Positions 1 to 7,310 of a stretch of 11,306 bases of DNA are shown here, in pieces (positions within the stretch are counted from its first letter, which is position 1; every line of letters starts with the position of its first letter). A program made the position numbers and the translations under genes. This DNA comes from Verrucomicrobia bacterium UBA6015 (GTDB lineage: Bacteria; Verrucomicrobiota; Kiritimatiellia; UBA8416), in contig DIZZ01000041.1 of assembly GCA_002428045.1 (NCBI GenBank), positions 1 to 11,306 on the forward strand, in the 5' to 3' direction. The notes below the pieces were generated by a model. That model saw only the letters and a program-made list of their open reading frames with translations, searched no databases and was not told the DNA's origin.

Positions 1-2
1 TC

Positions 3-3000
3 ACGGACCACGGCAACATGTTCGGGATGATGAAGCTCTTTGACGCCTGCGAAAAAACCGCCGACGCCAATGGCAACTGGGCCGTGAAGCCGATTCTGGG
101 TTGCGAAGTCTATGTGGCGCCGCGGTCGCGCTTCGATCGTAAGATCGATAATGCCGCCGCCAATGCCGAGGGCATGGAGGATTGCCTGGATCCCTCGGGA
201 CAGCGGGATGCGGGCTATCACTTGGTGCTGCTCGCCAAGAATGCGGTCGGGTTTTCCAATCTCTCGAAGCTCGTATCCAAGGGCTTTACCGAAGGGTTCT
301 ACTACAAGCCGCGCATCGACCACGAGTTGCTCGCCGCACATTCGCAGGGACTGATCGGGCTATCGGCCTGCCTGCACGGCGAAGTGGCCCACCAGCTTGT
401 GGAAGGCAACGTGGACGGGGCCGCCGCCAGTGTCGGCCGGTATGCGGAGATATTCGGCAAGGAACGCTTCTTCATCGAGATGATGGATCACGGCATCCTG
501 GAGCAGCGCAAGGCCAACCGCCACATGAAGGAACTCTCGCAGCGCACCGGCATCCCGCTGGTGGCAACCAACGATGTCCATTATCTAAAAAGGGAACATG
601 CCGAAGCCCACGACATCATGCTCTGCATGCAGACCAGCACCGTTCGCAGCGACCCCAAGCGCATGCGGTACAGTACCGACCAGTTCTACTTCCGCACCCG
701 TGAGGAAATGGATGCCCTTTTTACCGAATTCCCCGGCGCGGTCGATATCACCACCGAGATAGCCAGCCGCTGTCATGTGGAAATCGAGTTCGGCAAACTG
801 CATTTCCCGGTGTACGGGGTGCCGGAAGGGATGACCCAGAAGACCTACCTGATCCAGATCGGGCACGAGGGTCTGAAGGATTTGTATGACATTCCCGATC
901 CGGCGACCCCTCGCGATAACCGCGAGCGCGAAATCATGGAGCGCTTCGACAAGGAAATCGGCGTCATTGAGAAGACCGGTTTTATCAATTACTTCCTGGT
1001 GGTCTGGGATTTCATCCGGTTTGCCCACGAGAACCACATCCCCGTCGGCCCCGGCCGCGGCTCGGGCGGCGGTAGCATCGTGGCCTATGCCCTCGGGATC
1101 ATCAGTATCGATCCGCTGCGCTATAACCTGATTTTTGAACGCTTCCTCAATCCCGACCGGGTTTCGCCACCGGACTTCGACATCGACTTCTGCCAGGCAC
1201 GGCGCGAGGAGGTCATTCGCTATGTGAAGCAGAAATACGGATCGGATCATGTCGCCCAGATCATCACCTTCGGCTCACTGGGTGCCAAGACCATCATTCG
1301 CGACGTCGGGCGCGTCCTCGAGATTTCCTTCAACAAATGCAACGACCTGTCCAAGATGGTTCCGGAAGATCCGAAGATGACGCTCAAGAAGGCGCTTGAG
1401 GATAATCCGGAATTCAAGAAGGCATCGCTGGAGGATAGCGATCTGCAACAGATCCTCAAGTATGGCGAGGTGCTGGAGGGGCTGTACCGCAACGCTGGCA
1501 CGCACGCTGCCGGCGTCGTGATCGGCGAACAACCGCTCATCAACATCTGCCCGCTTGGCGTCGATAAGGACAAGCAACCCGTAACCCAGTTCGCCAAGGA
1601 ACCGGTCGAGGAAATCGGGCTGCTCAAGATGGACTTCCTCGGACTCAAAACCCTGACGGTCATCCAGGAGGCCGTCGATCTGATCGAAACCTTCCATGGC
1701 CGGAAAATCGATATGAAGCGCCTGCCGATTGACGATCCGAAAACCTACGAATTGCTCAGCCGGGCCGATACCGTTGGCGTGTTCCAGCTTGAAAGCGGCG
1801 GCATGCGCGACCTGATCCGGCGGATCGGTATCAACAATATCGAGGAAGTCATTGCGGTGATCGCCCTTTACCGTCCGGGCCCGATGGAGATGCTGCCCGA
1901 CTATATTGAACGGAAGTGCGGACGCGCCAAGCTAGTGTATGACCACCCTCTGCTGGAACCCGTCCTGCGCGACACCTACGGCGTAATGGTCTATCAGGAA
2001 CAGGTTCAAAAGGCGGCCAACGTACTGGCGGGCTATTCCCTGGGCGAGGCCGACATTCTCCGTCGCGCCATGGGTAAGAAGAAAAAAGAGGAAATGGACA
2101 AGCAGCGGGAGAAGTTCGTCAAGGGCTGCAAGGATGTCAATAACATCAATGCGGACCTCGCCGGCCGGATCTTTGACAACATCGCCGCCTTTGCCGGGTA
2201 CGGGTTCAACAAGGCTCACAGTGCAGGCTATGCCATCGTCTGCTACCAGACGGCATACCTGAAGGCCAACTATCCCGCCGAATTCATGTGTGCCCTGATT
2301 TCCTCGGAAATCGGCAATTTCGACAAGATGCCGGGGTTCATCCGCGAGGCGGATCAGATGGGACTCAAGGTGCTGCCGCCACATGTCAACCACAGCCGGT
2401 CCCGCTTTACCCCAGAGGGTAATGCCATCCGCTACGGCCTGGCCTGCATCAAGAATGTCGGCGAAGCCGCTACGCAAGCCATCATCCGGGAACGAGAGAA
2501 GCACGGCTCATTCACCAGCATGCTGGACTTCTGCGCCCGTATAAATACACAGGACGTCAACAAGAAGGTGACCGAAAGCCTGGCCCGCTGCGGGGCGCTG
2601 GATATGCCCGGAATGCACCGAGCCAAGATCTTCAACGGGATTGAGTTTGCCTTCAGCCGTTCGGCATCGACCCGGCGCGATCTGCAATCCGGCCAGGGCA
2701 GCCTGTTTGATCTGCTTGGCCCAGAAACCGCCGTCGCAACCGATGCCGAGGATTTCCCCGAATGCGCCCCTTGGACCGAGAATCAACTACTCGCTGCCGA
2801 ACGGGAACTATTGGGTATCTACACAAGCGGCCATCCCTTGAGCCAATACGAACCGATCCTGCGCAAGTACGAACTCTGTAGCATTGGAAACCTTGCCACC
2901 CAGGAAGATAAATCGCTGACCCGCATTGGGGGCCTCGCCTCCAGTGTCGAGAAGAAGATCACCAAGACCAAGGAAACAATGGCGGTTATCCGTCTCGAGG

Positions 3001-3482
3001 ATCTCGACGGCACGATCGAGGTCGTCGTCTTCCCCTCGGTCTACACGCGCTACCAGTCTGTCATCGAGCAGGATGCCACCTTGCTGATCGGCGGACGGGT
3101 TGCGATCAAGGACGGGATTCCCAGCTTGCAGGCGCTCGAGGTGTATCCCCTGGCCGACGCACCGAAGGCCTTTGCCAAATCGGTCAGCATCCACATCACC
3201 TCGGTCCAGATTGCGGACAAGCTCGACGCCGTCAAACAGATCGTCCGGTGCTATCCCGGCACTATTCCGTTATCGTTCTGCCTGATGCTGGCAACCGGTG
3301 AGAAGATCATGATCAACGTCGATACGGGCTTCTACATTACCCCGCTTATCGGGCTGATCCGCGACATCGAAAAGGAACTGGGCGAGAATACGGTATTTGT
3401 CCACGCCAACCCGCAGCCGCTGAAGAATCCAGAAACCAAGCGGACGTTTCAAAAGGGTGCACGCCCCGCGCCCAACGCCTGA
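3..3482 (+). CDS. dnaE: DNA polymerase III subunit alpha (5' end outside window)
   Basis: Catalytic subunit of the replicative DNA polymerase holoenzyme (C-family polymerase), acting at the fork in the cytoplasm. The frame is open from base 3 and begins inside the PHP motif TDHGN, so the ATG at 18 is internal. Roughly 45-60 N-terminal residues are missing; 1159 are visible. Domain order: PHP domain (ligand candidates His 9-11, Glu 105-107 in GCEVY, His 219-221, Cys 369-371, and Asp/His of NDVH at 573-581); polymerase core with PGRGSGGGS; PDFDIDF with catalytic Asp codons at 1179 and 1185; the third catalytic Asp in KMDFLGLKT at 1632; FNKAHSAGYA in the fingers region; helix-hairpin-helix region; OB fold near 2920-3040; and a C-terminal domain. 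The PHP site keeps NDxH, which E. coli DnaE has lost, so it may still bind metal. The next gene starts 11 bases downstream. Assignment is certain; the true start is not visible. Confidence 0.98.
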   Translation, partial: TDHGNMFGMMKLFDACEKTADANGNWAVKPILGCEVYVAPRSRFDRKIDNAAANAEGMEDCLDPSGQRDAGYHLVLLAKNAVGFSNLSKLVSKGFTEGFYYKPRIDHELLAAHSQGLIGLSACLHGEVAHQLVEGNVDGAAASVGRYAEIFGKERFFIEMMDHGILEQRKANRHMKELSQRTGIPLVATNDVHYLKREHAEAHDIMLCMQTSTVRSDPKRMRYSTDQFYFRTREEMDALFTEFPGAVDITTEIASRCHVEIEFGKLHFPVYGVPEGMTQKTYLIQIGHEGLKDLYDIPDPATPRDNREREIMERFDKEIGVIEKTGFINYFLVVWDFIRFAHENHIPVGPGRGSGGGSIVAYALGIISIDPLRYNLIFERFLNPDRVSPPDFDIDFCQARREEVIRYVKQKYGSDHVAQIITFGSLGAKTIIRDVGRVLEISFNKCNDLSKMVPEDPKMTLKKALEDNPEFKKASLEDSDLQQILKYGEVLEGLYRNAGTHAAGVVIGEQPLINICPLGVDKDKQPVTQFAKEPVEEIGLLKMDFLGLKTLTVIQEAVDLIETFHGRKIDMKRLPIDDPKTYELLSRADTVGVFQLESGGMRDLIRRIGINNIEEVIAVIALYRPGPMEMLPDYIERKCGRAKLVYDHPLLEPVLRDTYGVMVYQEQVQKAANVLAGYSLGEADILRRAMGKKKKEEMDKQREKFVKGCKDVNNINADLAGRIFDNIAAFAGYGFNKAHSAGYAIVCYQTAYLKANYPAEFMCALISSEIGNFDKMPGFIREADQMGLKVLPPHVNHSRSRFTPEGNAIRYGLACIKNVGEAATQAIIREREKHGSFTSMLDFCARINTQDVNKKVTESLARCGALDMPGMHRAKIFNGIEFAFSRSASTRRDLQSGQGSLFDLLGPETAVATDAEDFPECAPWTENQLLAAERELLGIYTSGHPLSQYEPILRKYELCSIGNLATQEDKSLTRIGGLASSVEKKITKTKETMAVIRLEDLDGTIEVVVFPSVYTRYQSVIEQDATLLIGGRVAIKDGIPSLQALEVYPLADAPKAFAKSVSIHITSVQIADKLDAVKQIVRCYPGTIPLSFCLMLATGEKIMINVDTGFYITPLIGLIRDIEKELGENTVFVHANPQPLKNPETKRTFQKGARPAPNA

Positions 3483-3493
3483 GTGAGCGAGTA

Positions 3494-4720
3494 ATGCCTA
3501 TTATAGACAACCCGGAGGTGATCATTATTGGCGGGGGCGCGGCGGGGCTGTTCGCTGCCGCGATCATTGCCGAAAGCACACCGGCCCGACGTGTCCAGAT
3601 CATCGAGAAGGGGCCGGTCCCGCTAGCTAAGGTCCGCCTCTCCGGCGGGGGGCGGTGTAATCTCACCCATGATTGCACGGATATCAAGACCTTCGTACAG
3701 AACTATCCTCGCGGCAGCCGCGAATTGATTGGTCCCTTTAACCGCTTTGGGCCCTCCGAGACAATGCAGTGGTTTGAATCCCACGGCGTGCCGCTAGTCA
3801 CACTAGCGGATGGCTGTGTATTTCCACGCAGCGATACGGCAGCCTCCGTTATCCAAGCGTTGCTGACCACCGCCGCAAAAGGCTATGTTCAGATCCAGAC
3901 AGGGATTGCCGCCACGCGCATCACCCCATCGGTCGACGCGTTTGCCGTGGACCTCTCGGACGGCAGCCGTTTATGCACACCGAAACTGCTGCTGGCCAAC
4001 GGGGGCGGGGCATTCATCGAAGGGCTGCAACACACGATCGAGCCCTGCGTTCCCTCGTTATTTACCGTCAACACCCCCGATCGGGAATTCACCGCGCTGG
4101 CTGGGATCGTGGTCGAGCAGACCGGTTTGCACACACCGGGCGTCGATGCGAGCGGGGCACTGCTGATCACCCACACCGGCATCAGCGGGCCCGCCACCCT
4201 TGAGCTCTCCTCGCGGGGTGCGCGCCTGCTCGCCGCCATCGACTACCAATTCCCGCTCACGATCAACTGGATGCCCGGAAAATCACCGGAAGACATCCTG
4301 GCTGAGATTGACGATCTCTGCCGAAACGCCCCGCGCAAGCAAATCGGTTCATGGTTCGGGCTGCCCAACCGGCTCTGGAAGCTGCTTCTGCAAAGGGCTG
4401 GCATGCCCGAGAGCAAAGCCTGGGGGCAATGCGCCCGCTCGGAGCGCCGGAAGATGGTTGACCAGATCCACCAGTTTGAGCTGACGATCTGCGGCAAGAA
4501 CAAGCATCGCGAGGAGTTCGTGACCTGCGGCGGGATCCGGCTGACGGAGATTGACTTCAAAACCATGCAAAGCCGACTGCATCCAGGCCTTTACCTCGCG
4601 GGCGAGGTTCTCGATATCGACGCCCTCACCGGAGGCTACAATCTACAGGCCGCTTGGACGACAGGATGCCTTGCCGCCCATGCCATGGTGACGATCAGTA
4701 CGGCGAACACCCTCATATAA
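3494..4720 (+). CDS. BaiN/YhiN (HI0933)-family FAD-dependent oxidoreductase
   Basis: A 408-residue flavoprotein of the HI0933/TIGR00275 family, presumed cytosolic. Family members bind FAD, but the physiological substrate is mostly unknown; BaiN of gut clostridia was proposed to act on bile acids, which should not be transferred here. The dinucleotide fold is at residues 10-21 (GGGAAGLFAA), followed by the family signature LSGGGRCNLTH, then CVFPRSDTAASV, ANGGGAF, the segment VPSLFTVNTPD, THTGISGPATLELS, EEFVTCGGIRLTEID and the C-terminal FAD motif AGEVLDIDALTGGYN(L)QAAWTTG. The segment after ANGGG looks shorter than in YhiN-type proteins, which have a longer glycine-rich stretch there. Total length is nonetheless normal (about 400), so I read this as a subfamily trait and not damage. 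The ATG at 3494 is chosen because the Rossmann motif follows directly; its ribosome site (GAGCGAG) is weak. It is probably co-transcribed with dnaE. Family certain, function unknown. Confidence 0.93.
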   Translation: MPIIDNPEVIIIGGGAAGLFAAAIIAESTPARRVQIIEKGPVPLAKVRLSGGGRCNLTHDCTDIKTFVQNYPRGSRELIGPFNRFGPSETMQWFESHGVPLVTLADGCVFPRSDTAASVIQALLTTAAKGYVQIQTGIAATRITPSVDAFAVDLSDGSRLCTPKLLLANGGGAFIEGLQHTIEPCVPSLFTVNTPDREFTALAGIVVEQTGLHTPGVDASGALLITHTGISGPATLELSSRGARLLAAIDYQFPLTINWMPGKSPEDILAEIDDLCRNAPRKQIGSWFGLPNRLWKLLLQRAGMPESKAWGQCARSERRKMVDQIHQFELTICGKNKHREEFVTCGGIRLTEIDFKTMQSRLHPGLYLAGEVLDIDALTGGYNLQAAWTTGCLAAHAMVTISTANTLI

Positions 4721-4727
4721 GAGGCTT

Positions 4728-4756
4728 TTGGCATCCGTGCGCTTATGTTCTATAAT
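4728..4756 (+). promoter_or_regulatory. Strong sigma70-type promoter for the URO-D/GTPase operon
   Basis: A TTGGCA -35 box (4728-4733, five of six consensus bases) is followed by a 17-base spacer and a perfect TATAAT -10 box (4751-4756). Transcription would begin near 4763, giving a leader of about 112 bases before the ATG at 4875. The site lies just after the stop codon of the flavoprotein gene in an AT-rich gap, as expected for the start of a new transcription unit. It has not been tested; the box match and spacing are seen directly. Confidence 0.75.
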
Positions 4757-4781
4757 TTTGCAGCTTTGTTCTATGATTTGG
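4746..4781 (+). repeat. Imperfect tandem repeat over the -10 box, operator candidate
   Basis: TGTTCTATAATTTTG (4746-4760) recurs as TGTTCTATGATTTGG (4767-4781), matching at 13 of 15 bases with a 21-base period, which is two helical turns. The first copy contains the -10 box and the second covers the start of the transcript. Same-face repeats at a promoter fit a dimeric or tandem regulator site, but AT-rich coincidence or a degenerate second promoter is possible. Confidence 0.45.
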
Positions 4782-4785
4782 CGAG

Positions 4786-4816
4786 CTGCTGTGTGTATCT
4801 TTGTACCGTGCAGCAG
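4786..4816 (+). other. Hairpin in the leader of the URO-D/GTPase mRNA
   Basis: CTGCTG (4786-4791) can pair with CAGCAG (4811-4816), and G-U pairs could extend the stem inwards. Within the loop GTA (4795-4797) can also pair with TAC (4804-4806). No U run follows, so it is not an intrinsic terminator. It lies about 58 bases before the start codon and could be an mRNA-stabilising or regulatory element. I see no match to a known riboswitch. Confidence 0.35.
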
Positions 4817-4863
4817 GAAATGATTTTACTGGCACCTTGTGACAAACCACTCATTTAATACAT

Positions 4864-4867
4864 GGAG
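4864..4867 (+). promoter_or_regulatory. Ribosome binding site that fixes the start at ATG 4875
   Basis: GGAG lies 7 bases upstream of the ATG at 4875. The in-frame GTG at 4839, 36 bases earlier, has no comparable site, and the 12 residues it would add do not resemble the family N-terminus, so the ATG is preferred. Confidence 0.75.
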
Positions 4868-4874
4868 ATTCAAC

Positions 4875-6257
4875 ATGACAGGTAAGGAATTGATTTTGAA
4901 TGCGGTGAAAGGCCACGCCACGCCGCGCCCGGCCTGGCTGCCGTTTGTGGGCTGCCATGGTGGAAAGCTGATCGGCAAGAGCGCCACCGAGTATCTACAG
5001 TCGGCGGAGCTCATGGTCGAAGGACTCCAGAAGGCCAAGGAGCTCTACCGGCCTGACGGATTGCCGGTCACGTTTGATCTTCAGGTCGAAGCCGAGATAC
5101 TCGGTTGCCAGTTGCACTGGGCCAACGAGGTTCCGCCCTCTGTGGTCACGCATCCGCTGGAGGAACACTTCGACCTGGCCACCCTGCCTGCCTTCGCGGC
5201 AACCAAGGGGCGCCTGCCGATCATCATGTCGGCGCTCGATACGCTCAACACGCAGATCGGCAACGAGGTCGCGCTATACGGCCTGCTCTGCGGCCCGTTT
5301 ACCCTGGCACTGCATCTGCGAGGCAACAATATTTTCCTGGATATGTTCGATGATCCCGCCAAAGTACAGGAACTGACCGATTACTGTGCCGATATCGCGA
5401 TCAAGATGGCCCGACTCTATCTCCAGCATGGCGCCAGCGTGATTGCCGTGGTCGACCCGATGACCAGCCAGATTTCTCCGGAGCATTTCGAGGCGTTCGT
5501 GACCCCGGCCATGAACAAGTTGTTCGACTGGATCCGTGCGAATAACGGGCTGTCCTCGATCTTTGTCTGCGGCGATGTGACCCGCAATCTGGAGGTCATG
5601 TGCCAGACCCATGCCGACAACATCTGCGTGGATGAGCAGATCTCGATCCCTCACTTGCACCAGCTTTGCGAGATGACCGGAAAATCGTTCGGCGGCAACA
5701 TCAAGCTGACCTCGGTGCTGCTACTCGGCAGTGAGCAGGATTCGCAGCGCGAGGCGGTTGAGATCATGGATGCTGCCGGTGGCAAGGGCTTTGTGCTGGC
5801 ACCTGGCTGCGACCTGCCCTATCACACGCCGCCCGCCAATCTCACCGCCGTGGCAGCGGTGGTGCATGACGAATACGCCCGCCGCGTCGCCCGCGAAACG
5901 GTGGCTGGTATGGCCGATGCCTATGATGACATCGAAATCCCGCACTACAGCCACTACAAGGAAGTCATCGTGGATGTGATCACGCTCGACTCGACCTCCT
6001 GCGCCCCTTGCCAATATATGATGGAAGCAGTGGAGAAAGCCGCCGCCAAGGCGTTTGTCAAGGTCTACATCAATGAGCACAAGATCAAGGCCAGAGCCGG
6101 TCTGGGGATGATGAAAAAGCTGGGGGTCAGCAACCTGCCGACCATCTGCATCGACGGCGAGATCGCCTTTGCCTCGATCATCCCTGATATGAAGACCTTG
6201 GTCAAGGCCATCGAGGCCCGTGCGATCGCCAAGAATATCTCGGGGCTGGCAAGTTGA
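4875..6257 (+). CDS. URO-D/MtaA-like protein fused to a thioredoxin-like domain
   Basis: A 460-residue, two-domain protein. Residues 1 to about 350 match the uroporphyrinogen-decarboxylase superfamily branch that includes the cobalamin/coenzyme M methyltransferases MtaA and CmuA: WLPFVGCHGGKLIG near the N-terminus, YRPDGLPVTFDLQVEAEILGC, LLCGPFTLA, FVCGDVTRN and APGCDLPYHTPPAN. In MtaA a zinc ion is held by an HxC pair plus a distal Cys. Here the pair reads F230-V-C232 and the distal Cys is C312, so the His is missing. Residues about 365-450 form a thioredoxin-like domain with C376-A-P-C379 and the cis-Pro position P422 (NLPTICIDGE). It is probably cytosolic: no signal peptide is seen. It has its own promoter and its stop codon overlaps the next gene's start. 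It is unlikely to be the haem-pathway HemE, given the subfamily and the extra domain. A methyl-transfer or redox role is inference; substrate unknown. Confidence 0.9.
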   Translation: MTGKELILNAVKGHATPRPAWLPFVGCHGGKLIGKSATEYLQSAELMVEGLQKAKELYRPDGLPVTFDLQVEAEILGCQLHWANEVPPSVVTHPLEEHFDLATLPAFAATKGRLPIIMSALDTLNTQIGNEVALYGLLCGPFTLALHLRGNNIFLDMFDDPAKVQELTDYCADIAIKMARLYLQHGASVIAVVDPMTSQISPEHFEAFVTPAMNKLFDWIRANNGLSSIFVCGDVTRNLEVMCQTHADNICVDEQISIPHLHQLCEMTGKSFGGNIKLTSVLLLGSEQDSQREAVEIMDAAGGKGFVLAPGCDLPYHTPPANLTAVAAVVHDEYARRVARETVAGMADAYDDIEIPHYSHYKEVIVDVITLDSTSCAPCQYMMEAVEKAAAKAFVKVYINEHKIKARAGLGMMKKLGVSNLPTICIDGEIAFASIIPDMKTLVKAIEARAIAKNISGLAS

Positions 6258-6298
6258 TCCCCATCTGCCTGGTCACCGGATTCCTCGGGGCTGGCAAG
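6239..6298 (+). repeat. 15-base direct repeat at the gene junction
   Basis: CTCGGGGCTGGCAAG occurs at 6239-6253, immediately before the TTG start codon, and again at 6284-6298, where it encodes LGAGK of the GTPase P-loop. The offset is 45 bases, a whole number of codons, so the upstream copy would also read LGAGK in the GTPase frame. It may be a small duplication or chance. The upstream copy also supplies the G-rich stretch (6242-6245) that could act as ribosome binding site. Confidence 0.6.
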
Positions 6299-7147
6299 AC
6301 CACGTTCCTGAAGTCGATCACCCGCCGCCATATCCAGCGGCGGTTGGTCTACCTCGTCAACGAGTTCTCACCGCGCGATATCGATGGGGCGATCGTCTCG
6401 GAATCGAATCCTGATGTGGTTTCCGTTCCCGGCGGCAGCATCTTCTGCAAATGCCTAGTGACAGAATTCATATCCCAACTACAGTCGATTCCCGTGCGCT
6501 TCGGGGCCATCGAGGGGCTGGTCATCGAGGCCAGCGGCATGGCCAATCCGGGGGTTATGGCGTCCATGCTGCGCGAGACCCGGCTGGACGCACAGTACCG
6601 CCTGGCCCGGATCATCAGCGTGATTGATCCGGGCAGTTTCCATAAACTGCGGCTGACGCTGCCTAACATCAATGCGCAGATCATCGCCTCTGACCTAGCC
6701 CTGATCAACAAAACCGACCTGTATTCCAAGGCGCAGATCCAGGCCACCGAAGATGCCTTGCGCAGTCTCAACCCCGGCATTCAAATCCTGCACAGCGTAC
6801 ACGGCGACGCGGATGTCGAATTATTCGAGGCAACCGCATCGCTGCCCGTCGTGAGGGATGCTGCACTGGCCCCGTGCCGCGATCCGCTTTATGCCACCGT
6901 GACACTGACCCCAGGTGCCGGTATCGATCCCGAAAACCTGCGACAGCGGTTGCAGGAGGTGGAGTCGGACATCTACCGTTTGAAGGGCTATCTCCGACCG
7001 AACGGCGGCAGCGTCTACGTGGATTACTCCAAGGCCGGATTCGAGACCCGTCCGGCCGCCACCGCCAGGCTCCCGGTCATCGTGCTGATCCATGCCGGGG
7101 CTCCAACCCCGCAAACCCGCGAATTCATTGCGTGGCTGACGGCATGA
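6254..7147 (+). CDS. COG0523/CobW-type G3E GTPase, TTG start
   Basis: A 297-residue GTP-binding protein of the G3E family (CobW, HypB, UreG, COG0523 metallochaperones), presumed cytosolic. Walker A GFLGAGKTT spans residues 9-17, the switch/G3 motif EASG is at 92-95, and the guanine-specificity motif NKTD is at 152-155. A short CobW-like C-terminal domain follows (about 215-295). COG0523 proteins usually carry a CxCC metal motif after the P-loop. Here the corresponding stretch is S62-I-F64-C65-K-C67, so two of the three usual Cys are replaced and a shifted CxC remains. The start is TTG at 6254, whose TG belongs to the previous gene's TGA. No ATG, GTG or earlier TTG exists in this frame after the stop at 6185, and the P-loop follows at once, so TTG is forced. 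Translational coupling suggests it serves the upstream protein, perhaps in metal or cofactor delivery or activation (inference). Confidence 0.9.
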   Translation: MIPICLVTGFLGAGKTTFLKSITRRHIQRRLVYLVNEFSPRDIDGAIVSESNPDVVSVPGGSIFCKCLVTEFISQLQSIPVRFGAIEGLVIEASGMANPGVMASMLRETRLDAQYRLARIISVIDPGSFHKLRLTLPNINAQIIASDLALINKTDLYSKAQIQATEDALRSLNPGIQILHSVHGDADVELFEATASLPVVRDAALAPCRDPLYATVTLTPGAGIDPENLRQRLQEVESDIYRLKGYLRPNGGSVYVDYSKAGFETRPAATARLPVIVLIHAGAPTPQTREFIAWLTA

Positions 7148-7205
7148 TTAACTGATGGGATAAGTGAATTCGTGCGGCACCGGAGTAAGATGTCCTGGAT
7201 ACGGT

Positions 7206-7237
7206 AGGGGGCATGCTGGAGAGCACTTGCGCCCTCT
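7206..7237 (+). other. Hairpin between GTPase and serpin genes
   Basis: AGGGGGC (7206-7212) pairs with GCCCTCT (7231-7237) with one G-U pair, and an inner TGCT/AGCA stem (7214-7217 with 7222-7225) closes a GGAG loop. No T tract follows, so a classical intrinsic terminator is not supported. It could slow transcription between the two operons or protect the upstream mRNA end. Confidence 0.3.
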
Positions 7238-7256
7238 CATCGGATAACTCAATAAT
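7227..7256 (+). promoter_or_regulatory. Weak promoter candidate for the serpin operon
   Basis: TTGCGC (7227-7232) and AATAAT (7251-7256) are separated by 18 bases. The -10 box is good (five of six) but the -35 box is poor (three of six). Transcription would begin near 7263, leaving about 48 bases before the serpin ATG. The rest of the 163-base gap (7148-7310) shows nothing stronger, so read-through from the upstream operon or an activator-dependent promoter is equally possible. Confidence 0.3.
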
Positions 7257-7296
7257 GCGTCTTGATCAACTTCTCAGAATTGATAGTATCTCTCGT

Positions 7297-7303
7297 AAAG
7301 GAG
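7297..7303 (+). promoter_or_regulatory. Strong ribosome binding site of the serpin gene
   Basis: AAAGGAG lies 7 bases before the ATG at 7311. It is the best Shine-Dalgarno match in the window and suggests efficient translation of the serpin. Confidence 0.8.
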
Positions 7304-7310
7304 TCGAACC

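Noticed and set aside
18..20. ATG at 18 as the start of dnaE
   Set aside because: The frame is open to the window edge and the preceding codons encode TDHGN, a conserved part of the PHP domain, so the gene begins upstream.
585..1250. 221-codon minus-strand frame opposite dnaE
   Set aside because: It lies wholly within conserved polymerase codons and has no recognisable domain.
4711..4730. Intrinsic terminator after the flavoprotein gene
   Set aside because: CCTC/GAGG is only a 4-bp stem followed by CTTTTGG, too weak to support.
4839..4841. GTG at 4839 as the URO-D/thioredoxin start
   Set aside because: No good ribosome site, and the extra 12 residues are not family-like; ATG 4875 has GGAG at the right distance.
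4721..4874. Cobalamin riboswitch before the MtaA-like gene
   Set aside because: The leader is too short for the class, and I cannot find the B12-box or the multi-stem core.
4875..5930. HemE, the haem-pathway uroporphyrinogen decarboxylase
   Set aside because: The N-terminal and Cys motifs match the MtaA/CmuA branch, and the thioredoxin-like tail is foreign to HemE.
7262..7289. Promoter TTGATC / TAGTAT and ATCAA-TTGAT inverted repeat before the serpin
   Set aside because: Both boxes match only four of six bases and the start site would fall on the ribosome binding site; the inverted repeat has 5-base arms and may be chance.
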